A stretch of DNA of 64,000 nucleotides from Bryoerythrophyllum caledonicum (lineage: Eukaryota > Streptophyta > Bryopsida > Pottiales > Pottiaceae), in contig OZ020521.1 of assembly GCA_963971425.1 (NCBI GenBank), positions 24,382,012 through 24,446,011 on the forward strand, read 5' to 3'. The notes under the pieces were generated by a model. It saw only the letters and a program-made list of their open reading frames with translations. It made no database searches and was not told the DNA's origin. Shown one piece after another: positions 39,846-51,431 of the stretch. Every line of letters starts with the position of its first letter. The first letter of the stretch is position 1. A program made the translations under genes and the position numbers.

Positions 39846-40950
39846 TTGGTGGCGGATTTCCAAAAAATCGACAACAACTATACCGAAAACAACCAGCAGA
39901 GGGTGTTTGGTTTGACATCTTGGGCCCTCGTAGATGATCTTTTCAAGATGGATGAAATGGCGATGGTGAAAACCACCGGTGGGCAAAACAACCATCGATT
40001 GGTCCCGTTACAAATGGCATTTCAAATAGGAGGTTTCATCCACCCTCGATCATCGGGGCAACCCCATGTTATTGTGGCCACAACCTTCGAGCTTTGTATC
40101 CGACGGTACGACTTGCTCAATTTGTCTAAACCCATTTGGTCCAAAAGGTGGGATGCATCTAGGCACTTGTGAGCACTTGTACCATCCATTTGGCTTGATT
40201 AGCTTGATGGTTGTACGCCGGCGGTGCGCATTGTGCAAGGCCTCTTTTCACGAGCTATTGTACGAACTTTTTGGATTAGTTCCATACATGCCCCCACATT
40301 AGGAGTTCAATGTGACGAACGCTCCTGATCAATCACATATGTGGGAAAAGGATCTTGTGTGGAGCTGGAAACTGAAGATGCACTCGTTGGATAAGATGCA
40401 CCTCTCAAACAAGTAGGATTGGGAAAGGGACCCGGAGCAGTTTGTCCGGGTGTGCAAGAATTTGATCCCGTTAAGGGACACTTACGGTCAAGGAAAACGA
40501 AATTTCTTCTACCAATGCTTTAATGGCCATTGGGACGAGAACGGGGAGCAATTTCGTTTCGGACCTCATCCACGGCAATGGTTGTGGGCCGTTGACGGAG
40601 TTCGCATCACAGATAACAACGGGGATAGCATTTCTCATGACGTTGACCAACCGGACCCGCAAGAACTAAGACAATTATCGGAATCAGAGTGGGAAGAAAT
40701 TTTCCGAAATGACGGAATGGAGCTCTTGCTCGATGTGCAGAGTCCAGGGATACGGCAAGCACTCGATCAGCTCATGCAAGTCCAAATCCTAAGGGCCGTG
40801 TTGGATGAAGATGGACCACCGAGGAGAACACGATCGGCGTCTCGTAGACTTGTATTGGGCTCAGATGAAGACCTCCATATGCACGTAGGGGCACACGACA
40901 ACAAGGGAGGGGCGAGTGGCACTACTAATAGCCCGATGGATATTGACTAG
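39846..40950 (+). pseudogene. RING-like protein, degenerate, first gene of the hAT-associated cluster
   Basis: Two frames overlap near 40066-40172, so a frameshift lies there. The second frame reads TTCSICLNPFGPKGGMHLGT, CEHLYHPFGLISLMVVRRRC and ALCKASFHELLYELFGL: C-x2-C, C-x-H-x2-H and C-x2-C of a RING finger with the sixth ligand replaced by Gly (HPFG where HPxC is expected). Downstream the same frame continues through TAG 40300-40302 and TAG 40414-40416 to WKLKMHSLDKMHLSNK, RNFFYQCFNGHWDENGEQF and an acidic end at 40950. The protein kind is otherwise unknown; RING fingers commonly act in ubiquitin ligation. It is not functional as it stands. Confidence 0.5.
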
Positions 40951-42120
40951 GTGTATTTTTTGTTTTTGCGGTACCAAGAGACATTTTTCTTACAATGCTT
41001 CATCTTTTAGCGTTTAATGTATTTTCCCATTTCGTACTACATTATGGATACTAAAAAAATATGAATAGTAGTGTCTACATTCTACTTGATAAAAGTGGTG
41101 TGATTATGGATGTACTTAAGCCTCATAAGGATTTGTGCGTTTGTATAAACAAAAATGGTGTGGACCAAATTTTAAACCTCCAAACATTTTTAATCCCTAA
41201 AGGACCAAGGCATTTTTGCACCAAAAACACTTCAAAACTGCCCGGCTATAGTATAATACCTAAGAAGGGAGACAAAACCTTTTTATTTCTACATCTAACC
41301 GTAGGATCACAATAAATACTTCTTTGTTAATGTCCCCACAAAATTTCATAAATTTTAACCACACGGATTGAAAGGCTTGCATAGCTCCCATGCTATTCAC
41401 TACTTGGTATCAAATTTATGCACTAGATAAGGCCTAAATCCATTACTAATGGTAGTTTAGGATGATGTTAGTTCCTTATACACCAATTGTTAGAGGTAGA
41501 AAAAGGGTGAAGCTTATTCAAGTCAACTATGCTAGTAGTGGAAGCTCAAAAATGGGCAATTAACGTTTTAGTTTTTAGATACTTGATATGTTTTAGATTG
41601 ATGATCCAAACAGGCAATATGAAGGTCTACACCACATATTGTTGTGGAAAAAATCAAAAGTATAAAAAGTTAAAATCTCTAAGTTTTATGTGGTAAGACG
41701 TTTTTGTTTTAGGTACCTTGCCCGTTATATTTTTGGCAGTATGTGAAAATCTTTGACTTGAGTTGAAGCGTTATTTTCCACTAAAGACAAGGAATTTTTT
41801 TATAAATTTGAAAGGAAATCATTTTCTACACTCTCATGTTTGCTCCAAAACTAATAGGGAGCTAATAAAGGTGTTCCTTATTAGAGAGCATGCCATCGAA
41901 GTACAAAAGTTGTACTTTCCATTTTGCCTTCCTCCGTAGAATTAGGAAAAGACATAATCTGCATGTTATTTTAAGTGCACTAGGATCTTGTCGGAACCAA
42001 AAATAATGCACCCCATATTTAAATGTGCACGCGCCTCATGGAGATGAGGAGTGCCTCGGCCAAGCAATTTTGGCCTCAAACGCCGCCTTCATGAGTTTTG
42101 TGGGGACGAACCCCCCCCAA
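40951..42120 (+). other. Spacer module 1
   Basis: AT-rich, non-coding. It contains GCATAGCTCCCATGCTATTC (near 41380) and, at 41840-42060, a stretch (GGAGCTAATAAAGGTGTTC to CATGGAGATGAGGAGTGCCT) that is repeated in diverged form at 43500-43700. It ends in the GC-rich palindrome array. Confidence 0.5.
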
Positions 42121-42335
42121 TTTACAAGCAAACGTCCCCGCCCTTGCCCTGGCGGGGCGGAGACGTCCCCGCCCACCAGGGCAGGGGCAGAGACGTCCCC
42201 GCCCTGCCTCGGTAGTGGCGAAGACGTCCACGCCCCTGCCGAGGCAAGGGCGGAGACGTCCCCACCCCTGCCCGGTTAGGGGCGGAGACGTCCCCACCCC
42301 TGCCCGGTTAGGGGCGGAGACGTCTCCGCTCCTAC
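42121..42335. repeat. GC-rich GAGACGTC palindrome array 1
   Basis: About seven units of GGGGCGGAGACGTCCCCGCC type, separated by CTGCCCGGTTAG-like links. The core GGGGCGGAGACGTCTCCGC is close to a perfect palindrome around GACGTC. Confidence 0.85.
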
Positions 42336-42426
42336 CAGATTACTATTTTAATGGAGGCACTCCTCATTCGTCCTCGCCTCGCATACTCCTATCCACCATC
42401 TCTTCATTGAGCTGGATGTTGGCGTC

Positions 42427-43010
42427 GTGCGAGGTCTCATTCATCCATCCACGCCAAAATTTTGCGAGAACACATGCACACCATGTCTTCACCTGGACAA
42501 TTGGCCAAGGAAGAGCGAGACAAGACCCGTGCATGAGTGGGGAACGCCCATCGGAAGCAGTTGCACGTTCTTTGTAATCCCGAGAAGTTGGCTTTCCGAG
42601 GTTGGGAGGACGTAGTGGAGCCATGGAGTTTTGATGATTGCGCGAACTACATCGAGTGGTGCCACATCGACAAGGCTTTTCCAGAGGCGCAACACAACTA
42701 TCACCGGCGCTTCCACAAGGCAAACTTGAAACATTGCGTCGACGAGGCGTTTAAAAACCGATGCATCGAAGTTTACCAAGTGTTGTATGACGTCCCATTC
42801 GACAAACGCAACGAAGTAAATCTCTTCATTGCGCGGGGTGTTCATGCGGAGGTGAAGTTGGGCAAGAGAGTGGATTGGTCCACTTTGAAGTCGATGCCGG
42901 GGAAGGTGGAAAATTCCTCGCCCAGAATATGGAATAATTCCAATGGGATGGCGCAAGTATCCGGAAGGTGGATTGGGCTAGTTCATGACTGTGATGGACT
43001 ACACGCCTAG
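42427..43010 (+). pseudogene. Unknown protein, second gene of the hAT-associated cluster
   Basis: Two frames join near 42550: VHEWGTPIG in the first, RKQLHVLCNPEKLAFRGWED in the second, so one frameshift is inferred. The second frame runs without a stop to 43010 (FPEAQHNYHRRFHKANLKHC, YQVLYDVPFDKRNEVNLFIA, IWNNSNGMAQVSGRWIGLVH). Composition is that of a globular protein. I do not recognise the family. Confidence 0.45.
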
Positions 43011-43740
43011 CTATGATACTGACTCGTCGAGTTCAGATGCTGACTCTGACGGAATCCACGTCCAAGTCGCGAGTGAAAAGGCACAAGCACGTGGTAGGCT
43101 GAAGAGGACCGAACGAGCGCTTCACCAATGTAACTACTGACTAGGAGTATTTGAAGGTTTAGGACGTAGCAAAAATATTTTGTGAACAATACTTTTGCTC
43201 TAAACATTATATGATTTTAAATATCCTTTTTGTTTGTAATGGTACAATTTATTTAGAGAACTTGGACATTACATTCTACTCGAGGCTTATACTACCCGTT
43301 ATCGATGGGGACTTGCATAGCTCCCATGCTATTCACTACTTGATTTATTTTTTTCTTTAATGGTATGTGGTACATTCCTAATCTTTTGTGGGGCGATTGT
43401 GTTTAAATTATTTATTTAGAGAACTTGCACATTACATTCTACTAGACGCTTATACTACCCCTTATGGATGGGGACTTGCATAGCTCCCATGCTATTCACT
43501 ACTTGATCTAAAAGGGAGCTATTAAAGGTGTTCATTATTGAAGAGCATGCGGTCAAAGGACAAAAGTAGTACTTTCCCGAAAGCCTTCCCTCGTCGACAT
43601 AATCTGCTTCTTATTTAAAGTGCGTCGCAATCTTGTCGGATCCAAAATTAAGGCACCTTATGTTAAAACCTCCACCCTCCTCATGAAGAGGAGTGCCTAA
43701 GCACCCAAAATGCTCCAAAGGCCTCTTTCTCATGGATTGG
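43011..43740 (+). other. Spacer module 2 with a direct duplication
   Basis: Non-coding. Two diverged direct copies (about 43253-43345 and 43420-43508) share ATTTAGAGAACTTG, ACATTACATTCTACT and CATAGCTCCCATGCTATTCA. 43500-43700 is paralogous to 41840-42060. Confidence 0.55.
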
Positions 43741-44062
43741 GGAGACGACCCCGCCCCTGCCCGGGTAAGGGCGAAGACGTCTTTGCCCTGGTGGGGCGGA
43801 GACGACCCGGCCCTTACCCGGGCTGGGGCGGGTACGTCCCCGCCGTTACACGGGTAGGGGCGGAGACGTCCCCGCCGTTACTCGGGTAGAGGCGGAGACG
43901 TCTCCGCCCTTATCGGGGCTGGGGCGGGGACGTCCCGCCACAACATGGCAAGGCGGAGACGTCCCCGCCCTTGCCTGGGTAAGGCGGGGACGTCTCCCCC
44001 CTGCTCGGGTAAGGGCAAGGACGTCTCCGCCCCTGCACGGAGACGTCCCCGCCCTTGGCGCG
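43741..44062. repeat. GC-rich GAGACGTC palindrome array 2
   Basis: About nine units (GGGGCGGAGACGTCCCCGCC and variants with CCTTACCCGGG links). It ends about 25 bases before the TATA box of the hAT gene, so it sits where an upstream regulatory array would. Confidence 0.85.
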
Positions 44063-44087
44063 TCAGGTCCCACCCGTTCTTGGCTTG

Positions 44088-44096
44088 TATATAAAA
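44088..44096 (+). promoter_or_regulatory. TATA box of the hAT transposase gene
   Basis: TATATAAAA within TTGTATATAAAAGGTT, about 250 bases before the transposase start and just after palindrome array 2. Confidence 0.6.
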
Positions 44097-44343
44097 GGTT
44101 CGGGGAGGGCCGATTGTCCTCAAGCTTGTCACCTTGGCCTCTATCCCTTGGACCTCAATTTAGTTTGAGCTCTTTGCGAGTCTACTTGGGTGGCAGGCGG
44201 CACCATGTGCGGCTGAGGTGATGTAAAAATTGGTTCAAGTAGTGCACCAGCGCTATCAGACCTCATATTTTCACCCGATTCTATACTATAACTAGCCCCG
44301 TATTTTGGCTTCGACGGGACTTGCACATTATTTGGCATAAGCA

Positions 44344-46624
44344 GTGAATGCAATGGGAAGTCAAAGGAAGCAAACAAAAGAATGGGAACCTTGGTACAAT
44401 TTTGGTGACAACGGGGGCAAAGTGAGTTGTGTTTTCTGTACCTATACTTTTAACTACAAACATGAGCGTGCGTTCGCTCACTTTGGATATGGCGCCAAGT
44501 CAGAGAGGTCGATTTGTCATAGCCTACCTCCCAATGTACGAAGTCAATTTGCCAATTGTGAAAACATTGTTCTGCAACGAATGACGGGCGGAGACATGTA
44601 TGGCGGAGATTCAGGCCCGAGTGGTCCATCGAGGGCACCAACTATTGACACTTCAAGCCAATCCGACACTCAAAATAATGTGGTGGGTGGGGTAACAAGT
44701 GGGCCTCGGGAAGGAGTGCCTAATCTCTCTGAAGGAAACAACCACAAACATGTGTCGAGTGGTCTTACCGCCTCGAATTCCACTAGATCTAGGCAACTAC
44801 ATCAACAACGGATGCTTGATGCTTTTAACATTGCAAAGAGGAAGGAACTTGATGAGAAGTGGGCGACCTTTTTCTATCAGGCGAATGTGCCTTTCAATGT
44901 GGCGCGAAATCAAGCGTTCATCGATGCAGTGAGGGCAACACCCGTGGCAAAGTTTGAGTACACTCCTCCTACATATCACCCGTTGAGGACTAGATTGATT
45001 GAACCTAAGAGGTTGCAAATTGAGAAAGAGATTGAAGCCAAAGTTGGTTTTGCAATCAAGAGTTATGGGGTGTCGATATGCACGAATGGTTGGGATGATG
45101 TCCACCGGAGGCCCCTCATGAATTTAATGATGTCGTGCCCCACTAGTGACGTATTCTTGCGGAGCATAGATACCAGTGGTGAAAAGAAGTCCATGCGGTA
45201 CATAGTGGACCAAGTGAAAGTTTACATTGAGAAGGTGGGTTTCAAGAATGTGACACAGATTTGTACAGACTATGCTCCAAACATGCTTGGAGCGATGGAT
45301 GATATTATTCTCACATACCCGCACATTCACAAGCAGAGGTGCATGGCACATGCATTGGATCTCATCTTGGAAGATTGGGCGAAGGTCCAAGAATTTAAAG
45401 ATTTAATAGAGAGGGCAAAGAAATTGTGCAAATATATTAGAAACCATCATTCGACAATGGGGATACTTCGTGAGTTGAGTCCAAACCTGCATATTGTAGT
45501 GCCCACTGAAACCCGCTTTGCTTGTAATTTCCTTATGTTGGATCGATTGGTGAGACTCAAAGGAGTGTTGGAGAAATTGAAAGAACCCCCCCGTGTTGTA
45601 AACCACTTTGCAACCCTACGGAATAGACAGAATGGAGAGCAAGCAACAACCGCTTCACGTAATGTGGTGCTCACCATCGAAGATATGGCCTTTTGGCAAC
45701 AATGTCAGAATAACGTGCACATGACTGGGGATGTTTTGAAGGCATTGCATGCACATTTGATGGCCGCGAACTAGCCATGGGTCGTGCGTGGCTCGTGATG
45801 CATAATTTGCGAGAACACGTGTACTCTTTGAGAGAGTCACCCTTTACTCTACGAGCTGACATAGCATCTACTCTTGAGCAATCATTTGATGCCCGCTGGC
45901 AAATGGTTTTTACCGATGTTCACTACGCCGGGGCTCTTTTGAATCCGTACCTCAAGGATAATGTGGCGCTTAGGGCTGACAGAATCGCACAAAGAGCATT
46001 AAATCATGTTGTTCGCAAAATGATGGAGGTATTGGAAATCTCTTATGACGACGTCCAATATGAGTTAACACAGTACGAGGAGGGTACATGACCATATGGC
46101 CCTACCGAGGCATCTAACATCCGCCAAACAAAGCTTCAACTCCACCAATGGTGGGCTAGGATTGCCGACAAGGCATTGTCTAAAATAGCTGTTCGTATTC
46201 TAGCCCTTACGTGTTCAGCTAGTCTTGCGAATGAGACTGGAGTATGAACTCGTTTATCCACAATAAGATCCGAAAACGATTAGCGGCGGAAAAGGCTGCG
46301 TCATTGGTGTATATTTATACCAATAGCCGATGCCTTCAACAAAGACTAGGGGCCGATCCCGTCCGATGGTACAATGCGAATATTCACTCGCAGGATTCCG
46401 ACCCAGATGCCATGGGGCCGGTCCCGGTGGGTGAACCTAATTGTGATTTTGATGTGTTGATAGCCGAGGAAGAGGAGGAGCACAATATGGCAGCTCCATG
46501 CTCTCCGCTGGAGTACCGGGGAAACCCTAATCTTTGGGCGGAAGGCGCCGATCACCTTGAGGAAACGAGAAACTATTACGGAGATGATGACGATGTGGAA
46601 GACGAATTGGCTCAAGGTCGTTAG
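44344..46624 (+). pseudogene. hAT transposase (BED-like finger, DUF659, dimerisation region), frameshifted
   Basis: First frame 44344-45774 (476 aa): BED-type zinc finger (C29, C32, H46, C58), linker, then the DUF659 RNase-H-like core (YGVSICTNGWDDVHRRPLMN, VTQICTDYAPNMLGAMDDI, HKQRCMAHALDLILEDW). D309 (CTDYA) fits the second catalytic Asp; the place of the first Asp (usually T-D-G-W) is N248. A stop and frame change at 45772-45777 lead to the frame MGRAWLVMHNLREHVYSLRE to 46091; after another break the hAT dimerisation region follows (ALTCSASLANETG, then NSFIHNKIRKRLAAEKAASL). At least three breaks and the D-to-N change mean it is inactive. Confidence 0.8.
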
Positions 46625-48109
46625 GGACCTTGGAATCGAAGTCCTCGTCGCAGTCCTTCGCCTCAACTTCCTTAGAATGAGGGCATTCATGAAGTGCAAC
46701 CTTTGTCTACTTCCTCAGAGAGCGACATCCCAAATGTGACTAACCTTAAAGAGCCTAAAATGGGGGGGGGTATGTCCGGAATGTTCGCGACGATGACAAT
46801 TCCCCATCAGTCTATGGAGGTAGAAATGGAGATGCCGACAATAATGGAGCGGGAGAGAACGCAGTAAATACTGCGACTCGAAACAACCAAGGATCGGTTG
46901 AAAACCGATATGGCCAAGAGAGCCCTATTGGAATGGGTTCATCATTTCATGGCACTGGAGTCGTTCAAGGAGACTCTAACGCAAATGTTGTAAACACAAC
47001 AATTGTAGGGACAACTCGAAGAAATGAAAGGGTTGTTAATCAGCGTCGGCGTTTTGACCCGGAATATTTAGACTACTCTAATGCTTTTGCATTCACAGAG
47101 GACCTTGAGCCACAACCATCTGCGGTTGTGGTGTTGCCTACTGTTATCAATGGCCAGAATGTACCAATGCCGCCTTCTTGGAATTTCTCTTCTCCTAGAA
47201 CGGCGAATGCCATGTATGGACCTTTCTAACGAAGTGTAGGCGTTGAGGGGATGGATCTCAACATTTTTGCTACTATTGCAAGAAATAGCAGACCCCCATT
47301 GGCCGCTACAAGGACGCGTCTTTATCCAATGGGTCAATATATACAACCGAGTGGAAGGACTAATGCTCGTGGAGGGTCTAGAGGCCGTGGAGCGGCTAGA
47401 GGCCGTGAAGGAAGAAACAACAGCGAAGCATCATCCTCAAGGCTTTGTAAACGTCCCCTCCTTGGAATAGGGGCACGAGGTCTGAACGTGGTTGTACAAC
47501 GATTTTTGGACACGTATGTTCCAGGACACTCTTCAACAACTCCGGCATTTGTTGTTTCGATTTGAGCAGTTCGTCCTATCAGCGACCCAACCATAAATTC
47601 CGACGGCGATGATCCTCACACACATTGACAAAAGAGATTCAGACGCTCACGTTGCGATGGTGAAATAGTTGTAGAGTTGCGCAATGACAACTCTGAAATA
47701 GAGGGCTTTTGCACTACAGATGGTAGCAATGGAGAATTCGAAGATGAGAGCGATGAAGGAGCTGATGATGACAACCGTCCAAATTGTGATGAGGCACCAG
47801 ATGATGATGATATCGTCCTTCGAGATGCGGTTATGGGTGGCCCGTCCACCGAAGGAGTGCGCAGATCGAGTCGTTTGAATAATTAAAGGACAAGAAAAGT
47901 ATCTAAGTATATGTATGGGAAATCAAGAGAGTTGTGATAATTCATAGAAGAAGGTAAGAGAGAAAAAGGTTTCTTAGATAACTAGCGCGGAAATGACTTC
48001 GTTTGGAAGTTCCATAGATTGGGGAATTGTTGTTATATCGTGAAACGATTTAATGTAATAAACATATTTTGCTTCGAGACATTAAGGTCTCTCTGCTCAA
48101 TGATGCAGG
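46625..48109 (+). other. Low-complexity C-terminal remnant of the hAT gene and 3' flank
   Basis: One frame is mostly open from 46933 to 47886 with stops at 47229, 47563-47565 and nearby. It holds Asn/Gly/Arg-rich stretches (ARGGSRGRGAARGREGRNN), an acidic block (DESDEGADDDNRPNCDEAPD) and the end RRSSRLNN. It could be an extension of the transposase or a separate small gene. 47887-48109 is non-coding. Confidence 0.35.
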
Positions 48110-48215
48110 AGCACGGACGCCTACATAAGCGGCGGGGACGTCTACGCCCCTGGGATGGAGACGTCTCCGCCCCTCATGGAGACGTCCTTGCCCCTCATCG
48201 AGATGTCCCTGCCCT
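48110..48215. repeat. GC-rich GAGACGTC palindrome array 3, short
   Basis: Three to four degenerate units (GGGGACGTCTACGCCCC, GGAGACGTCTCCGCCCC, GGAGACGTCCTTGCCCC) about 200 bases before the next gene. Confidence 0.7.
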
Positions 48216-48409
48216 AGTGCCATGGTGGCGTGACACGTTTGAACGTGACGTGGCCATTTTAATAAAAATTTATTACCTGCAAAAAATTACTGAGAGTACT
48301 TCAGGCAATATGTCCGAATTGTCCGTCCGGTTGTCCCGTCCGATCACTTCAACCCGTCCATTATGACAACTCTGAGTCGATTGCTCCGATTTGATGGTAT
48401 GAGGAGAAT

Positions 48410-49660
48410 GTGCATTCAGAGGAGTCTGATCCAGATGGGGGACTTCCTTCAAACATAGAGCACAAGGGCTTCGAGTCGGATGATGAGGGTTACAACCGGA
48501 TGGGCAGTGATTGGGAAGACCTTGCCGGTGACAAGAATCCCTTGTCTGATCATAGCCCACCTAGGGACAACTCTGCAAACAATGAGCACGGTGGAGATGC
48601 ACTACATGACCATTTTCATAACGTCCACGGTGACCTAGTGGATCCTTTTGTGTTTGATGATGTCGACGCAGCAGCAGTTCATACTGTAGTAGAATTATTG
48701 GATGAAAACTGTGCCCAAGAAGCTAGGGCAGACGAAGATGGGTCGGCATGGGAAGACAATCTTGATGGAGATGACAACATCTCGGAGAATCAGTCTATGA
48801 ACTCAAACAGCTCTAGCGCCTCGGGCCCTTCTAGTGGCGATGGCCCTGATCTCGACGGTCATGGCATTGGCATTGCAGCGCAGAATACATTTCCTCACGA
48901 TGGAAACGAAGTGAGCAGTGGTGGAAACGATAATGAATCCCATGAGCCAATGGCCAGCACGGGGTCCATTGAAGTTTTGAGAAGCACTCCGGTTTTGCCT
49001 CAAGCAATAAAACCGGACTCAGAGGAAGACATGCCACTCCAAGATTTGTTTCGGCGGCCACGTGTTCAAAGTACCGCATCGATTGAAAGAACTCTTTTAC
49101 TTGTAAAGAAAAATACCTCTTCAACAAAAGTTCGGCCACCCGTCCACCGTAGCGCACTCGGCCCAAATGGTGGTGTGGAGCGCGCGATACTAACCCCACA
49201 ACTTCCCTCCGCAAGGGTTGGGTCCTCTACTATGAGCAGCCAGTTAGGGACACGGAGGGGCGAGAACAATGGTACTCTCCCTTTCTTCACGGGACCTTGG
49301 CGAAGCGGAACCTCGGAGAGAGTCATTGGGGCCAAAGGCAACCGCTCTAAAAACATGGATGGAGTAACAGACAAAAGGAAGAATATCTGAGTAAAACGAC
49401 TTGTGAACGCCGCATCAACTACTGGAGCCAAGCTACAATTACGAAACTTGGCCTCAGAGATTGAGGAGTACGTGGCACATGTCTTGGAAAATTCAGCGGA
49501 GAACTTCTCATCATCGAGCAATGATGCGGACAATGAGGATTGCGATGAGGTATTTGGCAACAATACGGTGGTGCTTCAAGGGCCCTCTCTTCCCTAAAAT
49601 GTTCACCGATCAAAACGGAAGCGGAAACACAATGAAGAATCCTCAAGCTCAGATGATTAA
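48410..49660 (+). pseudogene. Acidic Ser/Asp/Asn-rich protein, fourth gene of the cluster
   Basis: One frame runs from ATG 48410 (326 codons to TGA 49388-49390), continues to TAA 49595-49597 and then to TAA 49658-49660. The first part is strongly acidic (SDPDGGLPSNIEHKGFESDD); the middle has basic PVHRSALGPNGG-like patches; the end has a bipartite nuclear-signal-like RSKRKRKHNEESSSSDD. No family recognised. It lies downstream of palindrome array 3 and is co-oriented with the hAT gene, so it may belong to the same transposon. The two in-frame stops suggest decay, or a C-terminus that has been shortened. Confidence 0.45.
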
Positions 49661-49879
49661 AAGATGACGGACACAAGGGTACTACAAGTTAAAAGAGTCT
49701 TTAGTGGTGTGGTGATAGCATGGTACAATAGTACCACGGTTTTAAAATATGTACTTGGTATTGAGAGTGCCCATTCATGAAAGCACCACATTGAAATAAA
49801 TAATTTAAATATTAGAGCACCTTGGTACAATTGTATTCTTTCAAATTCTCAAAACCTCAGCCCTTTTGAGAGGCAAATA
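49661..49879. other. AT-rich spacer
   Basis: Non-coding; a small GGTAC-N-GTACC inverted repeat near 49722 is the only structure seen. Confidence 0.4.
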
Positions 49880-50240
49880 CAGTGTTCGATCGCGCTCGCC
49901 CGACCCCTAACTGCGCGCGCCCGATAGGCAGGTGCGCGCGCGGCCCTCAATGGTACGCGCCAGGCTCGTGACGCTGCGCGCCCAACCCCTAACAATATGC
50001 GCCCGACCTTGACGTAGGCGCCCGGCCCTGATATGCACGCGTCCGGCCCTGAGGGGTACGCGTCCGGCCTTGTATGTACGCGCCCGACCCTAAATCGTAT
50101 GCGCCCGGCCCGAATTGGAACGCGTCCGGCCCGAATTGGAACGCGTCCGTCCCTACATGAACGCGCCCGGTCTAGATTGGTACGCGCCCGACCCCAAATG
50201 CTGCGCACGCGGTCCGAAGGCACGCGCCCGCCCCTTGATG
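49880..50240. repeat. GC-rich minisatellite, CGCGCCCGGCCC core
   Basis: About fourteen units of 22-26 bp of the type ACGCGCCCGGCCCTGAATTG with variable AT-richer spacers. Frames through it are repeat translations. Confidence 0.85.
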
Positions 50241-50515
50241 TGACGTGAAAATCCGTCTGACGTGTCGTGCACACGTGTTTTACTAGGGGGTAAGTTGAAA
50301 ATTTGATTTAGGGTTTGTAATTTTTTTTTACACGCAATTGTCCCCCAAAAAGTATTGTCCGTCTTGGCCGTCCGTCCTACTGTCCGTCCGTCCGCTATCT
50401 TTGGGCCCCTGTTCGTCTATGTAGACAAGCTCGACGGGCATAAGGGTGAGTGACGTAAGAGGGTAGGGGTTTTCCGGCCTTCTTTACCTTTTGGAGGCCC
50501 TTTACCATCCGAGTG

Positions 50516-50715
50516 NNNNNNNNNNNNNNNNNNNNNNNNNNNNNNNNNNNNNNNNNNNNNNNNNNNNNNNNNNNNNNNNNNNNNNNNNNNNNNNNNNNNN
50601 NNNNNNNNNNNNNNNNNNNNNNNNNNNNNNNNNNNNNNNNNNNNNNNNNNNNNNNNNNNNNNNNNNNNNNNNNNNNNNNNNNNNNNNNNNNNNNNNNNNN
50701 NNNNNNNNNNNNNNN
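50516..50715. other. Assembly gap
   Basis: Run of 200 N. It interrupts the 3' part of gag-like copy G. Confidence 0.99.
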
Positions 50716-51126
50716 CTACCACGATTTGTGCGTCTTGGTGTCACGAGTAGTCAGTGCTATATCCTTCCTTCGGGTCGGCTTGCTTCGTGAACTCGTCTCC
50801 CAAGATTTCATCATTCCACTCTGCCGTCTTCACGTCCCCACTCGCGAACGCGTGGTGTGTCGCCATTCTGGTACACCCCAAGTTTCGGGATGAGCGCGGA
50901 TCGTGCCGTCGAATTGGTTGTCCGAAGTTTCGAGGAGCTTCACCACCAACTTTGAGTCCTTCATGTCCCATGCAACTTTGAGCAGACCGCGGCACCCCAT
51001 GTTGCCGAGATAATGCTCGAGGACCGCTAGCTCTTCCGGATCTGTTGGTATGATTGGCAACACCCGTTGCGCCCACGGCATCATTGTAGTACTCCAGGTT
51101 GCCCGGAAAGGCTCTTCATCCGTCAT
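50716..51126 (-). pseudogene. Gag-like gene, copy G, N-terminal part
   Basis: Starts at 51126. Reads VLPIIPTDPEELAVLEHYLG, NMGCRGLLKVAWDMKDSKLV and RAHPETWGVPEW, then one missing base shifts the frame; the other frame continues EWNDEILGDEFTKQADPKEG. The gap at 50516-50715 removes what follows. A TATA-like GGGGTATAAG lies upstream on the minus strand at 51318-51327, followed by a CT-rich leader. Confidence 0.65.
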
Positions 51127-51431
51127 GTCTACACAACAACTATCTTCTCACCTCACAGTCTCTCCGGTCACACCTGCACGCTCCGACCTCAACCAAAACC
51201 CTCTCTACCGGAAACACTTCCAGACTTACACAATCAAGAAGACAAGAAGCGGGGCGGAGAACGAGAGAAATAGAGAGCGAGCAAAGAAGTGGGAGATGGT
51301 AAAAATAGCCTCCTGTTCTTATACCCCTATCGGCGTACGGATGGCAGTTGGGGTTGGTCGTACAATAGTAAATTGCCCTCATTGGCCGTACAATAGACAA
51401 CATACATACCAATCAAACAAATGACAATATA
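51127..51431 (-). promoter_or_regulatory. Promoter and leader of gag-like copy G
   Basis: Non-coding. On the minus strand: GGGGTATAAG at 51327-51318, then a CTCGCTCTC-rich leader and the ATG at 51126. The upstream side is cut by element E. Confidence 0.4.

Noticed and set aside
42025-42577. ORFs through the GC-rich palindrome array
   Set aside because: Repeat translations (RPRPPGQGQRRPRP-type), in several frames at once.
50417-50893. ORFs spanning 50516-50715
   Set aside because: Artefacts of the run of N.
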